DNA of 21,347 nucleotides, taken from the NCBI GenBank assembly GCA_026386995.1, contig JAPLMO010000082.1, positions 1-21,347 of the forward strand. The letters run 5' to 3'. This stretch comes from Planctomycetota bacterium (GTDB lineage: Bacteria; Planctomycetota; Phycisphaerae; FEN-1346). Shown piece after piece: positions 5,898 through 13,022 of this stretch (positions are counted from its first letter, which is position 1; each line of letters begins with the position of its first letter). The translations under genes and the position numbers were made by a program. The notes below the pieces were generated by a model. It saw only the letters and a program-made list of their open reading frames with translations, was not told the DNA's origin and made no database searches.

Positions 5898-8800
5898 CTA
5901 TGGAGTTGAAGTCTCAATCGTCACAGCCGAGAAAGCCAGCGCGGCGATCCCATTGGCGCCACAAAGCAGTTTGTCATGGCGGCCGTCCCAGTGCTTTCCG
6001 GAAAGGTATGCGATGGATTTGGCTGCGGAGGGCGATGTCAACCGGAGCGTGATCACATTTCCTGCGACCTTGCCCGAACTGATGGGCGCCGCCGCGTCAT
6101 CGAGGTAAATCCAGGCTTTGCACTCATCCTTCCAGACCATGGGTTGCCCGAAGTCCAGGGCGATTTCATTTCTTGCGGCGGTGGTGAACCAGGCACGCTT
6201 GAGATTCGGCGCGGTGATCGCATGGGTCGGGATCAGCCCGTAATTGTCCTGCTCCACCAAGGGTTCGATCAGCTTCGCAATTTGCACATACCCTTCCAGA
6301 TCAAAATGAGCCAGCCCGCGACCGCTCGACCCGCTGACGATGCCACAGGTGGACATGATCCGCATGTTGGAATAGAGCGAAGGCAAGGTTCTCTGAACCT
6401 CCAGCAACATGTCGCCGGCGGGGGTGCCGCCCATGTTGCAGCCGCTGGGCCAGATCTGGTAGATGTAATAGTGCTGGATGTTGGGATAATCCTGTTTCCA
6501 TGCGGCTGACATATCCACGAAGTACTGCTGATAGGACTTCCAGTTGTAGTCACCGGTGGGCGCACCGCTGCCCTGGTCGTTCTCGCCCTGGTGCCACAGA
6601 ATGCCGCGAATGCCGTGCGTCAGTTTGGCCCCAGCCACGCGCGTCAGCAGGCTGCCGTAAATCTTATAGGGGTTGCCGTAGAAAGCGCCGCTGGTGTCAT
6701 AGTGATTGGCTGGATTGGGCTGGTGCTGCCAAATGGGGGTGCCGCCGTACGCGCCATTGATGATGCAAATGGGAATCCGATATTTTTCCACCAGATTATT
6801 GGCGAGCACCATGCCCCATGTGCCGATTTGGCCGACGCCGTAATTCGGTTGGCCCCAGATCCGGGTCCGGACCGCGTTGACCCAGCCTCCTTTGATATCC
6901 CCATTATGCTGATTGCCATAACTGCGGATCCAAGTGCTGAGGGGGGTTTCCGGGTCCACCGTAGGCCCATTGTTCGGCCCGGTGGCTTCGGCATTGGATT
7001 GTCCGTCAATGATGTAGGCGTCGCCACAGATGAGGTTGTTCACGGTTTTCAACATCGTTTCGGTGCCGCCGGCCTTGGTGCCGAACTCCACTTTGTATTT
7101 GATCAGGCCCGGCTTGAGTTTGGCCGTCAGCGCGTAGGATTTGTCCGCGGCGAGCTTCTGGCTTTCGGTTTTGATGAGCCTATCGTCGGCATAGACTTTG
7201 AGAAATACAGAGTCTGCGACCTGGTCCAAAGTCCCGTTGTAATAAAGGGTACCCTCGTTCTTGTCGTCGCGGGCGTAGAACTGGTTGTCTTCGGGCTTCT
7301 CATCCTTCCCCGGGATTCGTTGCACCCAGGCATCATTCTTCGGTTCGGTCACCAGGATTGAGGTCGTGGCGGCAAAATCCGCGCCGCCGTTATTGAGCGC
7401 CAGACTGACGGTAATCTTGCCGCTGCATTGCGACCGCTTGAGGACCATCTTGTCAGGGGCAATTTCCTTGATCACGGCGCCGCCGGACACGGTCCAATGG
7501 TATTTCAATTCCCCAGCGCCTTTGGCCTGCATCGCGGTGAGATTGCTGATCGCGGGCACCACCTCGATGGCGTCACGGCCATTCCATGCCGCGGGTGCTC
7601 TCAGGGTAAACACCGGTTCGGGAATCGCTTCCTTGATCGTCACCGGAATGTCCCTGGTCTTGGTCTCATTGGCATACACCGCCTTGAACTGCAGAACAAA
7701 CGCCGTGTCCGCCACCACACGACCCGCCTCGAGGGTGTACGAATACTGGTCCACGGCAACTACCGTCTCCGCGCCATCTCTCTTGAGAACCCAATAAACC
7801 TTCCGGGCGCCCCCGGCCTGAGCGGTGACGGCCACGCTCTTGCCCTCCAGAACCTTGATCTCCGCCGGCGAGACCGAAAAGGTATTGCCCGGCTGCACCA
7901 GAGAGCCAACCAGGGTTTGCATGGGATTCTGGTTTTCGTATTCCAGTTTGATCCAGTCGGCGGAGCGGGCGACCCGCGAGACCCGCACTTCGTCGATGTC
8001 GCCGGCAAACTGGTAGCTGCCCCGCAGACCGCCGATATTCATACCGATGTTATTCATTATAGACATCGCGGCCTTATGATAGTTACTTCCAGAAAGCATT
8101 CCGTTCACATATATCTGGCTCGTTCCATTAGCATACGTGGCGGCCACATGATACCACTTGCCGATCACCGGCGAATAGGCGGCGCCCACGCCGCCCGGGC
8201 CGTCGGACTGCCAGCTAAGGCCAGGCGGGGATCCGATATACATCACCACTTCATTCCCGTCCCCGGTTTTGCCGTTGTATCTGGTGGCATACCTCCCCCA
8301 ACCGAAGATCGCTGCGCCGGCCGCTTCAGCCCGGAACCAGGCTTCGGATGTGAACGGGCTGTCGCTGTAGGGATAGGTCGTGATGTTGTCGCCGCAATTG
8401 ATCCCCTTGCCCGGGATGAAATGGCGTCCCTTGCCGATTATTCCGCCGGCCACGGTCGAGCCGGCATCCTTGGCTGTAATCGTGCCGACTTCATCCTTGA
8501 GCGTTTCATTCATGTGCAAGACGCTGGCGTAGCCGTTGTCGGCATTGAAGACCGCGGAGCCGTTGGACTCACTGGCCGCATCGGCCTTGCCCCAATACAG
8601 TTTGATTTCCTGGCGCGCGTTGCCTTTGATGGTCGGTATGCGCACCCAGATGCTGGCGGTGCCCTTCGCCGCATCCCATTCCTCCACCTGGCAGGCCAGC
8701 GGCTTGCCGGTGCCGGCGGCGAAACGGATATCCTCTCCGCCGGCTTTCGCCTGGCCGAAATCGAAAACATCCTTATGCAACCGCACCAGCAACGGGAAAC

Positions 8801-8960
8801 CGTCTTCCGAGGCCGATGCCGGCAGATTCGCGCCTTCGGGCGTGGTGAGCAGGTAGATGGAACCGGAATGCTGCCAGCCCGCATATTGGGCAGATGCCGC
8901 CTGCGAAAGCCCCGCGAGCAGAAGCGCACCGCAAACAATTTTCTCGATTTGATGCATCAT
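5898..8960 (-). CDS. multidomain sialate O-acetylesterase-like SGNH esterase
   Basis: A 1020-residue secreted protein. Order: signal peptide (residues 1-24, ALLLAGLSQAASAQ), a DUF2341-type domain (about 40-130, FPLLVRLHKDVFDFGQ to IKLYWGKADAA), a LamG/concanavalin-A-like domain (about 170-340, ending FAGDIDEVRVSRVARSADWI), Ig-like segments (about 365-560), and a C-terminal SASA-type SGNH hydrolase (about 640-900). The hydrolase has IIDGQSNAEATG (nucleophile Ser near 651), GILWHQGENDQ near 790 and a His in LAHFDLEGY near 886. The family removes O-acetyl groups from sialic acid or other glycans. Start: tandem ATGs at 8960 and 8957 with AAGGA upstream. It begins four bases after the stop of the GH29 gene, so the two are one operon. 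The DUF2341-LamG front end suggests carbohydrate or surface attachment. Confidence 0.85.
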   Translation of the reverse strand: MMHQIEKIVCGALLLAGLSQAASAQYAGWQHSGSIYLLTTPEGANLPASASEDGFPLLVRLHKDVFDFGQAKAGGEDIRFAAGTGKPLACQVEEWDAAKGTASIWVRIPTIKGNARQEIKLYWGKADAASESNGSAVFNADNGYASVLHMNETLKDEVGTITAKDAGSTVAGGIIGKGRHFIPGKGINCGDNITTYPYSDSPFTSEAWFRAEAAGAAIFGWGRYATRYNGKTGDGNEVVMYIGSPPGLSWQSDGPGGVGAAYSPVIGKWYHVAATYANGTSQIYVNGMLSGSNYHKAAMSIMNNIGMNIGGLRGSYQFAGDIDEVRVSRVARSADWIKLEYENQNPMQTLVGSLVQPGNTFSVSPAEIKVLEGKSVAVTAQAGGARKVYWVLKRDGAETVVAVDQYSYTLEAGRVVADTAFVLQFKAVYANETKTRDIPVTIKEAIPEPVFTLRAPAAWNGRDAIEVVPAISNLTAMQAKGAGELKYHWTVSGGAVIKEIAPDKMVLKRSQCSGKITVSLALNNGGADFAATTSILVTEPKNDAWVQRIPGKDEKPEDNQFYARDDKNEGTLYYNGTLDQVADSVFLKVYADDRLIKTESQKLAADKSYALTAKLKPGLIKYKVEFGTKAGGTETMLKTVNNLICGDAYIIDGQSNAEATGPNNGPTVDPETPLSTWIRSYGNQHNGDIKGGWVNAVRTRIWGQPNYGVGQIGTWGMVLANNLVEKYRIPICIINGAYGGTPIWQHQPNPANHYDTSGAFYGNPYKIYGSLLTRVAGAKLTHGIRGILWHQGENDQGSGAPTGDYNWKSYQQYFVDMSAAWKQDYPNIQHYYIYQIWPSGCNMGGTPAGDMLLEVQRTLPSLYSNMRIMSTCGIVSGSSGRGLAHFDLEGYVQIAKLIEPLVEQDNYGLIPTHAITAPNLKRAWFTTAARNEIALDFGQPMVWKDECKAWIYLDDAAAPISSGKVAGNVITLRLTSPSAAKSIAYLSGKHWDGRHDKLLCGANGIAALAFSAVTIETSTP

Positions 8961-8964
8961 TATC

Positions 8965-10443
8965 TCATTCCTTTTTGAAGTCGATCCGATAAACAAAGGC
9001 GTAACGACACGGTTTCTCCCGCGGAACCGAGAGAGTGAGTCCGTCATCGGTCTGACGCCATTTGACCTCGTCTTTTGAGCCCAACATGCTTACGGCGGCT
9101 ATTGTCTTGTCGGGTACTCCCTTATTGCCCAGCGCCCTTACAACGACATCCTTTTCAGGCCAGGCCAGGCAGATGGCATAAATCGAATTCCCTTTCGCCG
9201 TGAATCGGATATCGACGGGGGATCCCGTACTCTGTTTTGCGGCCTTGGCCGCCTCATTGTCCAATCGCGGTCCATCGCGAAAGACCTTCCAAGGCGAGGT
9301 TCCGTAGATGGCTTCCTGGTTCGTCTCCATCCACGCTCCGACCTCCATCAACCGGTCAATGCTCGGCTGGGGAATGAGTCCTTCGGAGGTGGGGCCGACA
9401 TTCAGCAGGTAATTGCCGCCCTTGCTGACGATGTCCACCAGGCGGAAAACAATCTCCTTTGCGTCCACCCAATTGTGATCGTTCTGATTGTAGCCGTAGC
9501 TGGTGTTCATCGTCCCGGGATTTTCCCATTCAAATCCCAGGGCCTTGTCCGCGATCTCGTTATCCCCTGTGGAGATATAATCGCAATAGGGTGGCGGTAT
9601 CCGGGCCGGGAAGCGACACGTCTTGATCCTGCTGTTCACAACGCACTCCGGCCGCAACTTCCGGATGGCCTGGTAAAGCGCCTCGACCTGGGCGTCGCTC
9701 TTCATGTCGATCTCGTCGAACCAGAGAAGATCCGGCCGGTAATTGATCAGGAGTTCCTCGACCTGGGGCTTCGCAAACCCCTCGAAGTACCGGTCGAAAT
9801 CCTCCTTCTTGGAATCGGGGAAATCCCAGACATTGTTCTGCTTGTAATTGTTTCCGGGGCCCTGGGGCCGATACCAGTCCCGGTCTATGGAATAGTAGCA
9901 TCCAAACCGGATGCCGGAATCACGGCAGGCATCCGATAACTCCCGGGTGACATCCCGCTTGAACGGCGTCGCGTCGGCGACGTTATACGGCGTCAATCGG
10001 GATCTGAACATGCTGAAGCCATCGTGGTGTTTGGTTGTCAAAACCATGTATTTCATGCCGGCCTTCTTCGCGATCGCGGCCCAGGCCTTGGCATCGAATT
10101 TTACGGGGTTGAACCTCCCGGCCAGCAACTCATACTCTTTGGCGGGGATCTTCTCGGCGAACATGATCCATTCGGAATACCCCGTCGCGTGGACCTTGTC
10201 CTTCCACACCCCCGCGGGGATTGAATACAGCCCCCAATGGATGAACATGCCGAACCTGGCCTCGCGCCACCATTGGATGCGCTGCTCCCGGGTCAGTCCC
10301 GCCTCCGGCATCGGGGCGGCGGTAAGAGAGGTCTGGGCAGGCTTGTCCTCCGCGGCGTCCAGCGGTGCCAGTGGGGTCAGCAACAGGGCGGCAAAGACAC
10401 CGGCAAATTGTACTGTAAGGTTCATCGACTTGGTGTGGTTCAT
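8965..10443 (-). CDS. GH29 alpha-L-fucosidase
   Basis: A 492-residue exported enzyme that releases alpha-linked L-fucose. It has a signal peptide (about residues 1-33, FAGVFAALLLTPLAPLDAA) and then a GH29 (beta/alpha)8 barrel: WWREARFGMFIHWGLYSIPAG near 55-75, KYMVLTTKHHDGFSMF near 130-145, FGCYYSIDRDW near 185, and RPDLLWFDE with the catalytic nucleophile Asp243. KGGNYLLNVGPTSEGLIP follows before a C-terminal beta domain. Length is normal for the family. ATG at 10443 has GAAGGTG upstream. The frame is open back to 10587, but the extra residues MAKETGYAARRRAR come from repeat module C and match the false extension of the gene at 4146. It is followed after four bases by the esterase. Confidence 0.95.
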   Translation of the reverse strand: MNHTKSMNLTVQFAGVFAALLLTPLAPLDAAEDKPAQTSLTAAPMPEAGLTREQRIQWWREARFGMFIHWGLYSIPAGVWKDKVHATGYSEWIMFAEKIPAKEYELLAGRFNPVKFDAKAWAAIAKKAGMKYMVLTTKHHDGFSMFRSRLTPYNVADATPFKRDVTRELSDACRDSGIRFGCYYSIDRDWYRPQGPGNNYKQNNVWDFPDSKKEDFDRYFEGFAKPQVEELLINYRPDLLWFDEIDMKSDAQVEALYQAIRKLRPECVVNSRIKTCRFPARIPPPYCDYISTGDNEIADKALGFEWENPGTMNTSYGYNQNDHNWVDAKEIVFRLVDIVSKGGNYLLNVGPTSEGLIPQPSIDRLMEVGAWMETNQEAIYGTSPWKVFRDGPRLDNEAAKAAKQSTGSPVDIRFTAKGNSIYAICLAWPEKDVVVRALGNKGVPDKTIAAVSMLGSKDEVKWRQTDDGLTLSVPREKPCRYAFVYRIDFKKE

Positions 10444-10522
10444 CGCTATTTCACCTTCAGATCTTTCCGCTCGGCGCGGTCCATGAGTTTGGGTGCGGGA
10501 AAACCGTTCTTGCGAATGCGGG

Positions 10523-10780
10523 CTCCTGTGCTGGCCCACCGTTTGCCGTGCCCTTCGTCTGGCGGCGTAACCTGTCTCTTTGGCCACACTTATGGTAGCC
10601 TCCGAGGTGTCTGGTCACAACTCTTTTCGGAGGCTGATTTGCCCGAGAACCCCGGTTGTCCGAACCCGTTTTTCCCCGATCGCTGGAGCCGGCACGTCAA
10701 GTTTGCCCTGCTCCACGTCATCTCCCTGGCGAGGCTCGCCTGTGTCCACACCCGGGGGTGGGCCGCCGGAAGCCTTGGCC
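10523..10780 (+). repeat. repeat module C, copy 2
   Basis: Second C copy, diverged from copy 1 by scattered substitutions but keeping a perfect inverted repeat AGCCTCCGA (10597-10605) and TCGGAGGCT (10627-10635) with the same 21-nt loop. Retention of both arms despite loop changes suggests constraint on the structure. It is upstream of the GH29-esterase operon and joins B copy 4. Between C and the GH29 start, 10444-10522 is unique leader. Confidence 0.95.
10592..10620 (-). promoter_or_regulatory. promoter-like element in module C, copy 2
   Basis: TTGTGA (10615-10620), 17 bp, TACCAT (10592-10597) on the minus strand. It is the same layout as in copy 1, with a better -10. The predicted start near 10585 gives a leader of about 140 nt to the fucosidase ATG. 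Inference from conservation and position only. Confidence 0.4.
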
Positions 10781-10874
10781 CGCGCATCGGCCAGGAAAGA
10801 GATAAAAGCCAGGTGTCGACGCTCTCGTCACCTCGCTGCGATTGGCCTTCGCGCCGGAATCCGTCATTGGGTTG
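10781..10874 (+). repeat. repeat module B, copy 4 (5' part, merged with a gene end)
   Basis: It runs from cgcgcatcggccagg through cgccggaatccgtcat to the altered gggttggcgcaa. The left stem arm has one substitution (AAAGCCA), so the stem is imperfect here. The TGA stop codon of the hydrolase remnant (10864-10866) lies inside this copy, so the repeat defines the end of that gene. The B 3' half with the hairpin is absent. Confidence 0.9.
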
Positions 10875-11241
10875 GCGCAATGCGAATCGCCATGCTCACC
10901 GGCTTGCAGAGGGCCTGCAACCGCTCGTCCAAAACGGCCCGATTGGGGTCGGCGCCGCCCGAATAGTTCTTGCGGAAGACTGCGTAGCCGCTCATGCGGA
11001 AGGCGGGCGTGTCCTGCCGACGGGTCTTGACGTGCAGAGCCATGGGCGCGTGCAGATCGCCCACGGTGACGCCTTCAATATACATCACGTATTGACCGGC
11101 GGCCGTGATGCTGTCGCCGACAAAGACGATCTTCTCCCGCTCGCCCAGGGCAAACCCGCCGGCCGACGGCTGCGTTGCCGGCTGGGCCGGGACCGGGGCA
11201 CACAGCGTGAGCCACAAGCACATGGTCATGGCGATCCGCAT
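10864..11241 (-). pseudogene. remnant SGNH/GDSL hydrolase with a lost core
   Basis: A 125-residue frame with a signal peptide (MRIAMTMCLWLTLCAPVPAQP) and a good GDSL block I, GEREKIVFVGDSITAAGQYVMYIEG (catalytic Ser in GDS). Family members run to well over 200 residues and need later Gly, Asn and Asp-His blocks, none of which is present. After YIEG the sequence jumps to an unrecognised tail (LHAPMALHVKTRRQDTPAF to SMAIRIAPTQ) and stops at a TGA contributed by repeat module B. This looks like an internal deletion plus a repeat-defined 3' end. It follows the sulfatase gene by 65 bp on the same strand and may still be transcribed. A functional small secreted protein is unlikely but not excluded. 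Confidence 0.65.
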
Positions 11242-11306
11242 GTTCTGCCCTTTCGTGGGTCGTTTGCATTGAATCCGCCCGCCATCCGGATACGCAGTGC
11301 GGGGTA

Positions 11307-12881
11307 TCATTGGGCCTTTTCCGACAGCACGTCCAGCGGCGGCCCTTTGAGGCGGCCCTGCCCGAACGGTCCGTCGCCGCGGTCCGGGTCCGGGCCGATA
11401 TCTTCCGCCACCATCACACGGTTGATCAGTTCCTTGAAAGGCACGCCGGTGTCGCCGAACTTCTTCATCCACGCCAGCGCCTGCGCGTGCAGTTTTTCGC
11501 GGAGCGCCCGATGTTCAGGCGCATCGTAAAGGTTGTGCAACTCTCGCGGATCGGCGGCACGGTCATAGAGGCAGGCGTATCGTTTCCAGCCGGCCGCCTT
11601 GGCCGCCGGCTCGACCTCGCCGCCGGGCAGGTCGAATGCGTAGGTGTGGCGCCGCGTATAGACGCCGCGCCAGTTGCCCGCGAAATAGAAGAGCGGCACG
11701 GATTCGACCGCATCGTCCTGCGCCGCCCGGATTTCGCCGGCCAGGTTCCTGCCCTGGCAGGTCTCCGGCGCCGCAAGCCCCATCAGGTCCAACAGCGTGG
11801 GCATGAAATCCAGCGTGCCGAACAGCAGGTCGCTGACCCGCGGCCGGAGCCCGCGCGGCCAGCGGAGGAGCAGCGGGACGCGACACGACTCGTTTTCCGG
11901 AACGCCCTTGTTGCAGGGCCAGCCGTGCGACATCAGCGTGTCGCCGTGGTCCGAGGTGTACACGACGAGGGTATTCTCCGCCAGGCCCCGGGTCTTCAGT
12001 TGACCCATCAGTTCGCCGAACGCACGGTCCAGGCCCGTACACATCGCCATGTGGCCCTGGTACATCCGGCGGTGCCGCGGCGTGTCCTGGACGTTCGGCC
12101 GCAGCGTGAGATTGTCCGCGTCGTAGAGATTGAGCAGGTCCTTCGGCGCGTCGTAGCCCGCATGCGCCTGGCCCCAGTTGTGCGGCGGGTGCCAGGAGAG
12201 GAAGAGCGCTAACGGGCGGCCAGCGTTTTCCTCGATGAACCGAACGGCCTGCCGGGTTTGCGCGTAGGGTTCCCAGTCGCCGTAGAGCCGTTTCTGACCG
12301 CGCTCATCCCAGTAATATGCGTGCTGGGCGTCGTAGAGGAGCGTGCAGTTGTTGGAGAGGAAGTCGTGGTCGAAGCCGTAGCGGAACGGCCCGGGCGGGA
12401 TGGGCCGGTTGCGGTCGCCGCCGTAGAGGTGCCACTTGCCGAAATAGCCCATCCGATAACCGGCGTCCCGAAGCACTTCGCCGAAGTAGCGCCCGCCGCC
12501 GGGGACGACGCGCACGTCGTTCTTCAAGGCGCCGCAGCGCAGCGGGTGCCGGCCCGTCAGCAGCATTCCGCGGTAGGCCGTGCAGACCGGCTGGCTGGAG
12601 ACGCACTGGCTGAAGCGGACACCCTCGGCCGCGAAGGCATCGATGTTCGGCGTGACGATCTCCTTGTTGCCGTAGCATCCCAGCATGTCGAACGACTGCT
12701 GGTCGCTGAACACGAACACCAGGTTGGGCCTGCCCCGGGCCGGGGCGGAGGGCCCGGTGGCAAGCGGCTTTTCCGAGGACTGTGATCCCGGAGGGTCCGC
12801 CTCTCCGAAGGTCGGAAACGCCGCCGCGCCTGCGGTCAATCCGGCGAGCCTCAGAAAATCGCGGCGCGTTCTCGTGTGCAT
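11307..12881 (-). CDS. Tat-exported type I sulfatase with a CxAxR maturation site
   Basis: A 524-residue sulfatase that cleaves sulfate esters from glycans. N-terminus TRRDFLRLAGLTAGAAAF is a twin-arginine signal. The metal-binding strand is PNLVFVFSDQQ. The residue converted to formylglycine should be Cys100 in C-T-A-Y-R (the usual pattern is C-x-P-x-R), followed by GMLLTGRHP. Other family motifs are GYFGKWHLYGG and VVYTSDHGDTLMSHGW. The C-terminus has the typical ACLYDRAADPRELHNLY. The CxAxR variant points to maturation by an anaerobic radical-SAM maturase rather than the oxygen-dependent enzyme. It has its own promoter candidate at 12934-12962. The downstream partner is the GDSL remnant. 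Confidence 0.93.
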   Translation of the reverse strand: MHTRTRRDFLRLAGLTAGAAAFPTFGEADPPGSQSSEKPLATGPSAPARGRPNLVFVFSDQQSFDMLGCYGNKEIVTPNIDAFAAEGVRFSQCVSSQPVCTAYRGMLLTGRHPLRCGALKNDVRVVPGGGRYFGEVLRDAGYRMGYFGKWHLYGGDRNRPIPPGPFRYGFDHDFLSNNCTLLYDAQHAYYWDERGQKRLYGDWEPYAQTRQAVRFIEENAGRPLALFLSWHPPHNWGQAHAGYDAPKDLLNLYDADNLTLRPNVQDTPRHRRMYQGHMAMCTGLDRAFGELMGQLKTRGLAENTLVVYTSDHGDTLMSHGWPCNKGVPENESCRVPLLLRWPRGLRPRVSDLLFGTLDFMPTLLDLMGLAAPETCQGRNLAGEIRAAQDDAVESVPLFYFAGNWRGVYTRRHTYAFDLPGGEVEPAAKAAGWKRYACLYDRAADPRELHNLYDAPEHRALREKLHAQALAWMKKFGDTGVPFKELINRVMVAEDIGPDPDRGDGPFGQGRLKGPPLDVLSEKAQ

Positions 12882-12933
12882 GTCGCGTCTTCCCTTTGTT
12901 GCTCACGGCGGTCGTAGGCAAATCCTGGTTAAC

Positions 12934-12962
12934 AGCCTATCACAGGACGCTGCCTGCCTCAA
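12934..12962 (-). promoter_or_regulatory. promoter candidate of the sulfatase gene
   Basis: On the minus strand TTGAGG (12957-12962), a 17-bp spacer and TAGGCT (12934-12939). The predicted start near 12927 leaves a leader of about 46 nt to the ATG at 12881. Unlike the other enzyme units this promoter is not in an A or C module. Only module D lies upstream. Confidence 0.4.
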
Positions 12963-12971
12963 TCGGCCTTG

Positions 12972-13022
12972 CTCCCGCCATTTGCCCCTGCCCTCCTGCC
13001 GGATGACATCATTCTTGGCCAG
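12972..13022 (+). repeat. repeat module D, copy 1
   Basis: ctcccgc, then a variable patch, then ccctcctgccggatgacatc and attcttggccag. It matches 19921-19970. It overlaps the 3' end of the GH101-like gene and supplies its last codons and TGA stop (13009-13011). In the second copy D is attached to module A, which links it to the same repeat family. Confidence 0.85.

Noticed and set aside
7428..8978. 516-residue plus-strand open frame opposite the esterase
   Set aside because: Antisense shadow of a well-supported multidomain protein. No ribosome binding site or family motif.
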